Source: an uncultured Prevotella sp.
GTDB taxonomy: Bacteria > Bacteroidota > Bacteroidia > Bacteroidales > Bacteroidaceae
Direction of reading: 5' to 3'
Length of the DNA: 64,000 nucleotides
Assembly: GCA_900315035.1 (NCBI GenBank)
Contig: OMXO01000006.1
Span: 1 to 64,000 of the forward strand
This document shows positions 1 to 8,302 of this stretch, piece after piece. The position numbers and the translations under genes are program-made. The notes under the pieces are model-generated. The model had not been told where the DNA came from. It ran no database searches and saw only the letters and a program-made list of their open reading frames with translations. The first letter of the stretch is position 1. Each line of letters starts with the position of its first letter.

Positions 1-3
1 CTT

Positions 4-90
4 GGAAGGATGGGTGAGTGGCTGAAACCAGCAGTTTGCTAAACTGCCGTACGGGTTCCCGTACCGGGGGTTCGAATCCCCCTCCTTCCG
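4..90 (+). tRNA. tRNA-Ser (GCT anticodon)
   Basis: The acceptor arm GGAAGGA (4-10) pairs with TCCTTCC (83-89). The anticodon stem 31-35/43-47 presents loop TTGCTAA with anticodon GCT at 38-40. A long variable arm precedes the T arm GGGGGTTCGAATCCCCC, as expected for a class II tRNA-Ser. It is followed 29 bp later by tRNA-Glu, so the two probably form one host tRNA transcript. Confidence 0.96.
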
Positions 91-119
91 CAGGGGTGAA
101 GTTCTGAGAGTGCAAAGAT

Positions 120-191
120 GGTCGATTCATCTAATGGTTAGGATACAAGATTCTCAATCTTGGCATAGGGGTTCGATTCCCCTATCGACTA
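120..191 (+). tRNA. tRNA-Glu (CTC anticodon), integration target
   Basis: GGTCGAT (120-126) pairs with ATCGACT (184-190), with one G-U pair. The anticodon loop TTCTCAA gives CTC, and the T arm is AGGGGTTCGATTCCCCT. The last 14 bases of the gene plus one following base are repeated exactly at 27884-27898, so the gene is the attachment site of the mobile element. Integration keeps the tRNA intact but replaces everything downstream, including the terminator. Confidence 0.96.
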
Positions 192-192
192 C
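178..192 (+). other. attL core (tRNA-Glu 3' end)
   Basis: TCCCCTATCGACTAC is identical to 27884-27898. It spans the T-arm and acceptor 3' strand of tRNA-Glu, a standard target of tyrosine integrases. Confidence 0.9.
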
Positions 193-204
193 TTTAAAAC
201 TCGT

Positions 205-236
205 AACGTGCTGAAAATCAGCACGTTTTTCTTTTT
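205..236 (+). terminator. Element-borne terminator behind tRNA-Glu
   Basis: A perfect 10-bp inverted repeat, AACGTGCTGA (205-214) and TCAGCACGTT (218-227), with loop AAA is followed by a T-rich tail. It lies just inside the element and serves the host tRNA transcript. The displaced host terminator remains beyond attR at 27907-27937. Confidence 0.85.
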
Positions 237-262
237 ACGCACGCTTTTACGCACTCTTTTCG
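232..262 (+). promoter_or_regulatory. Candidate integrase arm sites, left end
   Basis: Two direct copies of TTTACGCAC lie at 234-242 and 246-254 (12-bp period), followed by CTTTTCG. The same arrangement occurs near the right end (27746-27774), and a variant pair occurs in front of the integrase gene (27637-27657). Paired short direct repeats at both ends are typical of arm-type binding sites of tyrosine integrases. The assignment is inference. Confidence 0.6.
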
Positions 263-986
263 CCAAAATAGCATAATTCCCCACCCTACAAGTACAATCA
301 ATCAACCACAAAAGTATCCTGTCAAAGCATACTGGGTTGAATATATTGTGCGTAAACCCGTGCGTATCTGATTCGTAGGGTAACATTTTTCGGATGGTTA
401 ATGGAAAACATTGACCCCAGAAACCTGTTATAATATGAAGTTATCTCTTTAAATCTACAAAAAGTTGTAATTAAAGTAAATTATACATAAATAGACAAAT
501 TTTAACACGCAGAAAAAGCCTTATAATTACCGACCTGGGTCGGGTGTTTTTGATTTGATTCCCAATCACCAGAACTGTGCGTGAGTATGCGCTTGCGTGC
601 CTGCGCGCGCGTGTACACCCACATATACGCAAGATGCTTTGTCAAAATAACAAGCGTCGGTACGCGCGTTTTTCTCAAAAAAAATATTTTTTTTAAATAT
701 ATAAGGTGTAAAATACAACTTTTGGTAGATATCAGGCTTATAAAATACAACTTTTGGTAGATATCAGACTTATAAAATACAACTTTTGGTAGATTTTAAA
801 ATAAAAATACAACTTATTTATTTTGGTTGTATTTAAAGGTATTTTAACAAATTGTGTTGCCGAGAATCTGAAACTCAAGATAGATTTATTTAATCGCGAT
901 ATCAGGCAAAACGGCATTTTTAAGTCACACTAAAAATGTTAAGAACCTATAATTTTATAGGCAGATATACCTTCAAATGCAACAGT
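263..986. other. Non-coding left-end region with terminator-like hairpin and repeats
   Basis: No convincing gene is seen in this stretch. It contains a hairpin CCGAC-CTGG-GTCGG followed by GTTTTT at 528-550 (+ strand terminator candidate). It also has an alternating purine-pyrimidine, GC-rich patch around 575-640 in otherwise AT-rich DNA, and the 32-bp repeats listed separately. The short ORFs here run through the repeats and look accidental. Confidence 0.6.
709..816. repeat. 32-bp tandem direct repeats (iteron-like)
   Basis: Two units of 32 bp (709-740 and 741-772) differ at one position. They are followed by a third, shortened unit (773-794) and a vestige (about 803-816). Each starts TAAAATACAACTTTTGG and continues TAGATATCAG. 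The exact 32-bp period, about three helical turns, the AT-rich setting and a nearby rep gene suggest protein-binding iterons, possibly for the initiator. There are no spacers, so this is not a CRISPR array. Confidence 0.7.
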
Positions 987-1703
987 TCAATCCACTTCCT
1001 CCACTTCATAAGGGAGTCCAGCATCTCTTAAACGCTTCTGTAGAATCTTGTACTTATATTGTAAGATGGCGTAGTCTGCCCTCACTTTTGAGAGTTCTTC
1101 TATGATATCTTTAATTTCCTTTGACTTTCTTGTCATCTCCCTTCCAAATGTTGATGAGTCATCCTCTACACCATATTCTGGGAAATCCGACATGTTTTTA
1201 TGCGCCCACAAAAGTCTTTCATTGACATCCATACAATAGAACTCAAAGAAATTAATATCTAAGACTGCTGAAATTTTTAGGAGTTTTGAAGTATCGATTG
1301 TCTTTCGACTTACAAGTTTGCTAATATCACTTCTTCTATACACAGAATGAGGATCCAGTTTTGTTAACCTGCTACATAGTTCTTCATATGTTATTTTATA
1401 CCTCTGTGATATAGCCTTAATAATTCCTCCTATATGTATTTTCTCATCAATCTTAAACTCGTCATTTTTAAGATGTTTATATTGGTCTTCTTCAGAGTAA
1501 GCCATAAAGAAATTGTATCTCAATGCCTTGGAGAATTGCGTAAGCCTCCCGGTATCCATAGACTCCTTACGTAATTGTCTATTCATATTTGATTGATCCA
1601 TATTTAATGCCCTTGCTAATTCAGCATGTGACATTTTGACTTCCTCCAGCCTTTTTTCAATCAAATCACCTATATTAACTAAAGATAACTCTGAATAATT
1701 CAT
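987..1703 (-). CDS. Double helix-turn-helix regulator
   Basis: A 238-residue protein. Residues about 10-60 contain an XRE-like helix-turn-helix (MSHAELARALNMDQSNMNR). A second, more diverged copy lies at about 90-150 (ITYEELCSRL...RRSDISKLVSRK). The C-terminal 50 residues are charged and likely coiled coil (KEIKDIIEELSKVRADYA). It is divergent from the DUF3853-rep operon across a 189-bp gap that contains two palindromes over the rep promoter, so it is a good candidate for the repressor of replication or excision genes. The target is inferred. It starts at the only good Met, next to an AT-rich leader. Confidence 0.75.
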   Translation of the reverse strand: MNYSELSLVNIGDLIEKRLEEVKMSHAELARALNMDQSNMNRQLRKESMDTGRLTQFSKALRYNFFMAYSEEDQYKHLKNDEFKIDEKIHIGGIIKAISQRYKITYEELCSRLTKLDPHSVYRRSDISKLVSRKTIDTSKLLKISAVLDINFFEFYCMDVNERLLWAHKNMSDFPEYGVEDDSSTFGREMTRKSKEIKDIIEELSKVRADYAILQYKYKILQKRLRDAGLPYEVEEVD

Positions 1704-1750
1704 CTAAACGTATAACATTTGTTAAAATATCAATTATAAACTTAGTAAAA

Positions 1751-1806
1751 TTTGGAACTTGTTCCGAAATTTACTATATTTGCACCTGAATTTCAGTTTA
1801 AACTGA
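1751..1806 (+). promoter_or_regulatory. rep operon promoter with two palindromic operators
   Basis: TTTG (1751-1754), a 20-bp gap and TATATTTG (1775-1782) form a canonical Bacteroidota promoter reading toward the DUF3853-rep genes. GGAAC-TT-GTTCC (1754-1765) sits in the spacer. TCAGTTTAAACTGA (1793-1806), a perfect 14-bp palindrome, sits just after the predicted start. Both are well placed to block transcription and probably bind the divergent regulator (inference). Confidence 0.75.
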
Positions 1807-1892
1807 TTTTCATGCATAACTTAGTGAGTGCAAAATTAGCAAATTATTTTTGATTATAGAATAAATAATTAAATAAAATAAGAATTATTATA

Positions 1893-2219
1893 ATGAAAGC
1901 GATACAATTACCGCCAGGCAACACTCCTATTTGGCAGCTCACAGTAGATCAGTTTAAAGAATTGCTGCAAAGTTCTCAACCAGAGAAATCCGTAAATGAG
2001 GATAATAACCAAATGCCTCCGAAAAGGTATGTACACGGAGTAAGCGGAATCAGGAGCCTCTTCAATTGCAGTTATCCAACAGCCCACAAGTTGAAGGAAA
2101 CTATCATTAAGCCTGCTGTTTCCCAGCAAGGTAAGGTGATTATTGTCGATGCAGAACTTGCCATAAAGTTATTCCAAGAGCATGAGCAAGTGAAGAGTTT
2201 AAAGGGCCTGAAAAAATGA
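1893..2219 (+). CDS. DUF3853 family helix-turn-helix protein
   Basis: A 108-residue protein. The opening with PIWQLTVDQFKELL, then YVHGVSGIRSLFNCSYPTAH and a closing VIIVDAELAIKLF, matches the Bacteroidota DUF3853 family as I know it. These are small excisionase-like winged-helix proteins of plasmids and integrative elements. The recognition helix is probably in GIRSLFNCSYPTAHKLKE (about 51-68). Its stop overlaps the rep start (ATGA), so the two are translationally coupled. The likely role is in initiation or copy control, but no experiment supports this. Confidence 0.85.
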   Translation: MKAIQLPPGNTPIWQLTVDQFKELLQSSQPEKSVNEDNNQMPPKRYVHGVSGIRSLFNCSYPTAHKLKETIIKPAVSQQGKVIIVDAELAIKLFQEHEQVKSLKGLKK

Positions 2220-3868
2220 GTAAAGAAGCAAATAAAAACAGCAACAACAGAAGTGATAGAATTATCACTTCAAACTATGCTTTTTCTCTACCCATAAAGA
2301 TAAAGAGTATCTATGAGTGGCGTATTCTCGGACTGGTTATGTTAAAGATGCAGGCCGATTTTGGAGATCGTGTCTTCAAATTTAAGAAAGGTGAAGATTT
2401 GATAGATCAAAAACCATACCTTGACCAAATCAGAATGCAGAAGTTATCCTTCGGCAGTATCTATCGCCAGCCAGAAATAGAGATTATTTTCCCGTTAGAT
2501 TTTCTTTTATTTCGGGATGAAAACAGTAAACTCCAAGGCTATCAACATGTCAAAAAAGCATTACGCCGTTTATCAAGACCCGTAGAATATGAAAATCAGG
2601 AATTAGCGAAGAACCTGTTCGATAAGACCCGTAAAGACACTGGCATAGTATGGGGAATTTATCAAGTAATAGAAAAGCCTGAAATCCGAAAATACAAAGG
2701 AGAGAATTATGTTTATTTTCGCGTCCCGGAAAAAACATGGGAAGTCCTTTGTCATTGGGAGAAAGGAGTACATATATTTGAACTTAGTGCCTTTTTCAAG
2801 TTCGAACGTGCGGCCTCAGTTGCATTGTATATCCTCCTTGCTGACTATCGTAAAAAAGGACAAGTTATATGGCCAACCTATTATATAAAGGACATCATGG
2901 CACCTGGAGAATATAGGGATTATAGTTCATTTAGAAAGAAAGTCCTTGATGAAGTTGCTAAGGATTTGAGAGAACACTCTCCATTTTATGTGGAATATAA
3001 TGAATTTGTCGATTCCGAATGTTTAACACCGGCCGGAAAAGGGCGTGGTAAGCCTGCCAATTACATAAAAATAGATATTATGTATCAGCCCGACAAAAAC
3101 CCTGAAGTCGACAAACGTATTGAATTATTTCGGGAGATAAATACCCTAACCCCCTTTAAGGTTGATGACTTATCTTCCGAAGAGAAAACTTTCCTTGTTA
3201 CAAGTCTTGGATTCACAGAAATCAAAGGAAAAAATCTTGAAACTATCGTAAAGTTGAAGTATTACAAGAATTATGGTCATGAAGGTGTTGACAATTGGAG
3301 AACAAATCAAGGCAATTATTTTATGGCTTACCTTAAAAAACTATATGACACTATTATGTTGAGTGACAAAAAGATTAACAGCATACCAGCATATGCCATA
3401 AAATCAATGCAAGAAGTTCTCGCTTCATACGATCCGTCAGATAAAACACCTGAACAAATTCAAGAGCAGCAAGACGCGCCAAAACAGATAGAAAGACAAC
3501 CGTTTACACCATCACATGAGCAAGATTTAGCATGGTTAGATGAATTAGCTCAGGATCGTGAATGGAAAGACGCGATGTTAAATACGCTTAAATTGGAAAA
3601 TGATTTCATTCTCTGTGGATATCTAATGATGTTCCGTGATGAGAATATATGCCACCCTGGCCATCAGTCAAAGCAAGATTTATCGAGACATTTTAAATTT
3701 TCTATGATTGATGGAGATAACCGAGATGGGTGGCTCACACTTTATGGCAGAAATAAATTTGTCGGAGAAACAAATGATAATTTAAAAAAAGACCCTTTAT
3801 TAAAGAGTTTCGGGCTCAGGGTAGTACATATTGAGCCGGGCCGTGTAGATTGGCAAGAGGCCAGGTAA
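2216..3868 (+). CDS. Replication initiator protein (Rep_3/RepB-like)
   Basis: A 550-residue protein. The N-terminal 290 residues have the look of Bacteroidota plasmid initiators with two winged-helix domains: SNYAFSLPIKIKSIYEWRI near the start and FELSAFFKFERAASVALYIL at about 190-210. The last 170 residues after a low-complexity linker (PEQIQEQQDAPKQ) are not recognised; they contain a compact WLTLYGRNKFVG segment. It overlaps DUF3853 by 4 bp and precedes HNH-DnaG-tail, parA and partner genes, so the block reads as a plasmid-like replicon inside the element. The 32-bp repeats at 709-816 are the best candidate binding sites. Confidence 0.8.
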   Translation: MSKEANKNSNNRSDRIITSNYAFSLPIKIKSIYEWRILGLVMLKMQADFGDRVFKFKKGEDLIDQKPYLDQIRMQKLSFGSIYRQPEIEIIFPLDFLLFRDENSKLQGYQHVKKALRRLSRPVEYENQELAKNLFDKTRKDTGIVWGIYQVIEKPEIRKYKGENYVYFRVPEKTWEVLCHWEKGVHIFELSAFFKFERAASVALYILLADYRKKGQVIWPTYYIKDIMAPGEYRDYSSFRKKVLDEVAKDLREHSPFYVEYNEFVDSECLTPAGKGRGKPANYIKIDIMYQPDKNPEVDKRIELFREINTLTPFKVDDLSSEEKTFLVTSLGFTEIKGKNLETIVKLKYYKNYGHEGVDNWRTNQGNYFMAYLKKLYDTIMLSDKKINSIPAYAIKSMQEVLASYDPSDKTPEQIQEQQDAPKQIERQPFTPSHEQDLAWLDELAQDREWKDAMLNTLKLENDFILCGYLMMFRDENICHPGHQSKQDLSRHFKFSMIDGDNRDGWLTLYGRNKFVGETNDNLKKDPLLKSFGLRVVHIEPGRVDWQEAR

Positions 3869-3939
3869 GATTGAATACAGAATATACGATTTAAAAAGGC
3901 TACAAGAACGTCAACAGGATTATTATTAAGTTTACGACA

Positions 3940-5202
3940 ATGAATGAAGAATATAAGAAAGTCTTAAAGGATGGTCGCTGGCAGATCCGTAAGACGGAAA
4001 TTATGCAGCGCGACGGGTTTGCCTGCGTAAAATGCGGGGCATCTGCCAGTGATGGTGTTGTACTGAACGTACATCACCTTAACTATTATCCTGATTGCAA
4101 CCCCTGGGAGTACGAAGACAATGATTTAATAACTCTTTGTGAGAACTGCCATAAGAAAGTGCATAAACAGTCCAGCCCCAAAGAGAACTACTGGGACTAT
4201 AATGACCTTGAAAAGCTGAAAGGAAAGTTCGTTCACATAGAAGACGGTTCAGAGAGTCATATCTGCCTATTTGGAATCGAGGTGTCAAATAACCGTGAGC
4301 ATCCAGATTCAATTGAAGCTATGATGATCGCCTCTGGTGTCTATCCATATTATGACACTTGGGAGTTTAGCGGTTTAAACTCCGGAATAGATATAGAATA
4401 TAAAAACCACGTCGATGTAAATATTTCCCATTCAGACAAAGTGACTATATTAGAGGGAGATCTAGAGAAACGTGTCCTTGAAGACATGATATGGGGAGTA
4501 TCAAACGATTTAAGTATGATCACCGACCAACAAAAATGGGCACAAGGTCATGACGCTAATTTTTTTGAAGCATCAGCGAAGTGTAATAGGGAAGTTTATA
4601 AACACGTTTTTTATATTTTATGTAATCATCTTTTGCATATTCGATACAAAGATATATCTTCATTAAAACTTGAAATAATTTTTATGAAGAGATACGTAAA
4701 AACATGGAGCATAATCAACCATGAAGATGGAAAGAATTTGTCTGTGAGAGAAATTGTTAAAGCATATCTCAGAGATAACAATATAGACTTTGCCATTTCT
4801 GAAACCAAATGGGTATTTGATATTATCGAAGAACATAAGGATAACTCAGAATTCGATTTTATTCATTTTGCGGAACATACGAAAGAATTGAATTTGACAA
4901 ATCTCCAGATAGGTTTTATTGAAGAGATAAAAGAGTTGGATAGCCATAAATTAGGAAGGGGTTTTGTTCTGAAAGAAGCACCAGAAGAAAAAGTAGAGAA
5001 AATAAAGCACCTTCTTCTTGATCTACACCTTGACTCTTTAGAATTACGGCTAAAAGATATAATGGAGAATCTTAAGGTAATAAAGGATACGACCACCACG
5101 AGATCACTTCTTTCTGAATTTGTAGAGATAAAGAAAAAACGAGACCATATCTGTAGCCTTCTTAACAAAGACATTCGGAATATGAGATCAAAATTTTTTT
5201 AA
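3940..5202 (+). CDS. HNH endonuclease-like protein with DnaG C-terminal-like domain
   Basis: A 420-residue protein. Residues about 28-77 form an HNH motif: CVKC, then VLNVHHLNYY, then LCENCHKKVH, so the metal ligands and catalytic histidines are present. The middle is not recognised. The last 110 residues (HLLLDLHLDSLELRLKDI and EFVEIKKKRDHICSLL) resemble, from memory, the helicase-binding C-terminus of Bacteroidota DnaG primases. It lies between rep and parA in the same direction. A nickase or endonuclease able to contact the replicative helicase at the element's origin is one reading; a homing or defence nuclease is another. HNH assignment is firm, the DnaG likeness is tentative. Confidence 0.7.
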   Translation: MNEEYKKVLKDGRWQIRKTEIMQRDGFACVKCGASASDGVVLNVHHLNYYPDCNPWEYEDNDLITLCENCHKKVHKQSSPKENYWDYNDLEKLKGKFVHIEDGSESHICLFGIEVSNNREHPDSIEAMMIASGVYPYYDTWEFSGLNSGIDIEYKNHVDVNISHSDKVTILEGDLEKRVLEDMIWGVSNDLSMITDQQKWAQGHDANFFEASAKCNREVYKHVFYILCNHLLHIRYKDISSLKLEIIFMKRYVKTWSIINHEDGKNLSVREIVKAYLRDNNIDFAISETKWVFDIIEEHKDNSEFDFIHFAEHTKELNLTNLQIGFIEEIKELDSHKLGRGFVLKEAPEEKVEKIKHLLLDLHLDSLELRLKDIMENLKVIKDTTTTRSLLSEFVEIKKKRDHICSLLNKDIRNMRSKFF

Positions 5203-5248
5203 ATACAATGTCCACAAGTAAACATTAAAACATTTAAACATAACGCAT

Positions 5249-5929
5249 ATGAGAACAAAGAAAAATCAAATTATCTTAACGACCAATCAAAAAGGGGGTG
5301 TGGGGAAAACCCAGATTTGCGCCACAGCCGCCACCCTGTTTGTTCAGCACAACATCCCTGTTGTTGTACTTGATGCCGACGTGCAGCAGTCGCTTTCTCG
5401 CCATCGTGCAAGAGATCTTGAAGCACGGCCAACCGCTAATACCCCATGGGACTGTCTGTTTCTCAACACATCGGACATGGAGGCCGTAGAAAAAATGGTA
5501 GAACGAATACAAAATCTACCATGTACCGTACTGATTGACTGTCCTGGCAATATCAGCGATCCCGCGCTCAATCTCATCTTTGCGGCTGCAGATGTAGCCA
5601 TTGTTCCGTTCGAACTAAATGACGACAGCGTAGATGCAACAATACTTTTTGCGAAGCTTATAAAGAAGCATTTCAAAAAGATGGATATGCTATTTGTACC
5701 GAACAAAGTCTCTACCAGGTTTTGGAAGCGCGGAGAAGTACGAAAGGCTAAAGAAGATGCCATGGAACAACTCCACAAGAAACTGGGACTTGTAGGGGCA
5801 GATATCAAGTACAGTGCCCAAATGAATAGTTACTCCACCTTGGAGCGACTTACATATGAGAAGAAGATGATTATCAAGGATGCCTTGACACCACTTCTAA
5901 TTCCGTTGATGAAGATGTACGACAAATAA
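5249..5929 (+). CDS. parA: ParA-family partition ATPase
   Basis: A 226-residue protein with deviant Walker A KGGVGKTQ at about residues 15-22, the switch region LDADVQQSLSRHR and Walker B-like CTVLIDCPG. It is short, like the small ParA type with no N-terminal DNA-binding domain. Such proteins work with a small partner encoded immediately downstream, here 14 bp away. The likely role is segregation of the excised, replicating circle. It follows the HNH gene by 46 bp. Confidence 0.92.
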   Translation: MRTKKNQIILTTNQKGGVGKTQICATAATLFVQHNIPVVVLDADVQQSLSRHRARDLEARPTANTPWDCLFLNTSDMEAVEKMVERIQNLPCTVLIDCPGNISDPALNLIFAAADVAIVPFELNDDSVDATILFAKLIKKHFKKMDMLFVPNKVSTRFWKRGEVRKAKEDAMEQLHKKLGLVGADIKYSAQMNSYSTLERLTYEKKMIIKDALTPLLIPLMKMYDK

Positions 5930-5943
5930 ATAAGTGTAATAAC

Positions 5944-6279
5944 ATGGCTAAGAAAGAATTTAAGAATGCAGCTAAGGGCCTGAACCTTCAGGATGCACTA
6001 CTGGAGAGTACTGGACAGGCAGTACCCCAGAAAAGAGAAGGAAAACAGTTGCCAAGTTCACAGGCTACGACACCTGACACGAGTTGGGACAGATTTACTG
6101 TCGTATGCAGTTGTGAGATTATTGAGAAGATCAAGGCCATTGCCCGGAAGGAAAGTTTCACTATTCGCGAGGTGGTTGAGAAATACTTAGGTGATGGCAT
6201 AAGGGCCTATGAAAGCAAATATGGTGAAGTTGTCATAAAGGCCAACAAGGTGAAAAAGAATATCGAAGAGGTGCTATAA
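5944..6279 (+). CDS. Small ParA partner protein
   Basis: A 111-residue basic protein whose C-terminal half (FTVVCSCEIIEKIKAIARKE, FTIREVVEKYLGDGI) looks like a ribbon-helix-helix fold. The N-terminal half is polar and probably flexible. The position 14 bp behind parA and the size suggest the centromere-binding ParB-like partner. No ParB nuclease-like domain is present. The fold assignment is inference. Confidence 0.72.
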   Translation: MAKKEFKNAAKGLNLQDALLESTGQAVPQKREGKQLPSSQATTPDTSWDRFTVVCSCEIIEKIKAIARKESFTIREVVEKYLGDGIRAYESKYGEVVIKANKVKKNIEEVL

Positions 6280-6398
6280 AGACCTTGAAAAGGAAATTGT
6301 AGCAAAATAACTATAGGATGAAAAGTAACTAAATCAAACAAAGTATATGACAGGAATTAAAAGATGTACAATAGCAGAGAGCCTAAATGACAAAATCG

Positions 6399-6430
6399 AA
6401 TTTAATCTATAAAAAAAATATAGAATAAAT
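6399..6430 (+). repeat. AT-rich inverted repeat, copy A
   Basis: A 32-bp unit made of ATTTAATCTATA, seven A, and TATAGAATAAAT: 12-bp arms with one mismatch. It is identical to copies B (7704-7735) and C (11941-11972), and copy D (21669-21700) differs only in the last base. Here it overlaps the -33 element of the jet promoter. Confidence 0.9.
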
Positions 6431-6460
6431 TGCTTTTCTCATTTTATTTATTTATCTTTG
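6429..6460 (+). promoter_or_regulatory. jet operon promoter
   Basis: TTG at 6430-6432, a 20-bp gap and TATCTTTG at 6453-6460 match the Bacteroidota promoter. The predicted start lies near 6466, giving a leader of about 50 nt before jetA. The upstream AT-rich inverted repeat runs into the -33 box and could serve as operator. Confidence 0.75.
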
Positions 6461-6514
6461 CAAAATCATATCATAAGATGACATAATAAAGATAATAATA
6501 GTAAGAGTGACGAT

Positions 6515-7705
6515 ATGGAACAACGACTAACATGGCAGAACCTTTCCCACCAGTTAAAAATCCTGAATGAAGGTAGTAGCCTACTCTCAAAGATTTTTAG
6601 CAATGGGGTTCTTCGTGAGATAAAGATAGAGGATTTGACGGCATTGCCGGAATATCAAAGTGGTATTGCAGATCTCCTTATCAACTACGGTGTCCTCTCT
6701 GAGGATAACGGTTATGTTGCCATTGAGAGTCCGCATCTGGAGTATTTTCTTGACAGCCAGGCAGTCAACCGTATATCTGTTGGTGCCGTCCAAGACAGTG
6801 TTGATCAGCTATATGTCGCTATCCAGAATTTCCAAACAGAGAAAAATGACAAAAAGAAGCAGCATTACCTTCGTGATGTCCAGAAAGTTCTCGGACACGT
6901 AGCCCTCCAGTCCATGAAACAGGTTACCATTCTCAAACATGAGATACGTGAGGTCTATAAACAAGAGCCTAACCTGGAAAAGAAGATCAAACTGCTGGAG
7001 AAATTCAAAGAGCAGGGTGACACCATCTACGGCATTATCGAGAAATGCGAGAAGATGCTTAATACTGAGACGATGTTCTTCGATGTCACGTGCGATGAGA
7101 AGACAAAGAAGCTGAAGTCTGATGTTTTCAACACTCTTATTTCCTGTCATAACTGGCTAAGTGACATCACTCAGGATGCCTTGCAGTATCTCACCCAGTT
7201 CCGTGAGATGATTATCACGAACAAGAAACTGAGAAAACTGAAGGAGCTTTACGACCTCCGTGTATTAGAGGGTGAGACCGACATTGTGGAACGGCTAAGA
7301 GCATCCTCCCCGTTGTGGCTTAACAAACCATATCCCCAGTCATATAAGGTTTCCGTCAACTCCGTAGTCAACGACTTTCCTCCTGAGAAGCTGAAGGCCT
7401 TATTGACATCCAAGGGGCTTTCGGCACGAAAACGGCCGCTCTCCGAGCCCTTGACGGAAGAAGATATGACTCCTGCTAAGAAAGAAGTCAGATTCATTGA
7501 TATCGGTGCCGTCTGGAACAAGTTCAAAGGAACATCAGGCGATCTCATGACCTACATAAATGACCATCGGCTATCTGAGCATGGCACCTGGGAAGAGAAC
7601 CTTACCCTATTCTGCATGGTGACTGAGGCACATATCCAAGAATGCAAATTCAATGGGTATCAGATACAGAATGGCATACGTTACCCACTCGTTTATGCTA
7701 AGTAA
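6515..7705 (+). CDS. jetA: Wadjet subunit JetA (kleisin-like, MksF-type)
   Basis: A 396-residue protein at the head of a four-gene set whose other members are clearly JetB, an SMC-like JetC and a Toprim JetD, so it should be the kleisin-like subunit that bridges the SMC heads. The N-terminal region (about 1-90) looks like a winged helix, the middle is helical with a coiled-coil stretch (EPNLEKKIKLLEKFKEQGD), and the C-terminus is compact. In the known systems the complex recognises small circular DNA and cuts it, restricting plasmids. The call rests mainly on position and architecture. The stop codon lies 30 bp before jetB, and the gap is filled by a repeat unit. Confidence 0.82.
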   Translation: MEQRLTWQNLSHQLKILNEGSSLLSKIFSNGVLREIKIEDLTALPEYQSGIADLLINYGVLSEDNGYVAIESPHLEYFLDSQAVNRISVGAVQDSVDQLYVAIQNFQTEKNDKKKQHYLRDVQKVLGHVALQSMKQVTILKHEIREVYKQEPNLEKKIKLLEKFKEQGDTIYGIIEKCEKMLNTETMFFDVTCDEKTKKLKSDVFNTLISCHNWLSDITQDALQYLTQFREMIITNKKLRKLKELYDLRVLEGETDIVERLRASSPLWLNKPYPQSYKVSVNSVVNDFPPEKLKALLTSKGLSARKRPLSEPLTEEDMTPAKKEVRFIDIGAVWNKFKGTSGDLMTYINDHRLSEHGTWEENLTLFCMVTEAHIQECKFNGYQIQNGIRYPLVYAK

Positions 7706-7735
7706 TTTAATCTATAAAAAAAATATAGAATAAAT
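7704..7735 (+). repeat. AT-rich inverted repeat, copy B
   Basis: Identical 32-bp unit that starts on the last two bases of the jetA stop codon and ends directly before the jetB ATG, so it fills the whole intergenic gap. Confidence 0.92.
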
Positions 7736-8302
7736 ATGAAACAGAACTCATTATTCAAAAAGGAAATATGGGACAGACTTTCCAAGGGAAAGTTTATCTC
7801 TGCAAATTCACAGGAGTACCAGCAAAGGCAGTTGTATAATAGCCTCGTGGAGAATGAGGCTGAATACAAGTCGTTCTTTGCGGAGATCGGTTACACCCTT
7901 GATCACGGGCGGGACTATTATCAATTCTGCCGTGAGGTAACAGCAGAGAACACAGATAACAGCCTGAACGGTCTGAAGAAATACCTTGTGTTGTGTAATA
8001 TCCTTAAGGCATGGCGGGAAGATTTCTTCGTTGGTCTTGACTTCCGTAAGACGGCTTTTCTGGAAGCAATAGCAGAAGACCCAGATTTACTTTTGAAGGT
8101 ACGGGAGTTCTCCAAAAAAGAGAACTACAAGGAGATTGTAAGTGACATCCTGGCATTATTGAGGCAGGACGGCTTTATAGAAAGGAAACCTGATGATGAA
8201 GCAGAGACGTATTTTGTTACCTCTGCCTTCAACTATATAGAAGACATTTTCAATAACACAATCATCTATAACGAAGGACAAGACGATGAAACATTTGAAT
8301 AA
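7736..8302 (+). CDS. jetB: Wadjet subunit JetB (MksE-like)
   Basis: A 188-residue acidic protein. The pattern FFAEIGYTLDHGRDYYQFCRE followed by a winged-helix-like segment and IVSDILALLRQDGFIER matches KITE-type subunits (MksE/JetB, DUF4194-like) as I know them. Its 3' end overlaps jetC by 17 bp, which implies coupled translation and a fixed stoichiometry of B and C. It would bind the JetA kleisin near the SMC heads. Confidence 0.85.
   Translation: MKQNSLFKKEIWDRLSKGKFISANSQEYQQRQLYNSLVENEAEYKSFFAEIGYTLDHGRDYYQFCREVTAENTDNSLNGLKKYLVLCNILKAWREDFFVGLDFRKTAFLEAIAEDPDLLLKVREFSKKENYKEIVSDILALLRQDGFIERKPDDEAETYFVTSAFNYIEDIFNNTIIYNEGQDDETFE

Noticed and set aside
502..750. 82-codon ORF on the minus strand
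   Set aside because: It runs through the tandem repeats and a GC-alternating patch, with no protein-like features.
709..816. Possible CRISPR array
   Set aside because: The units are directly adjacent without spacers, and no cas genes are near.
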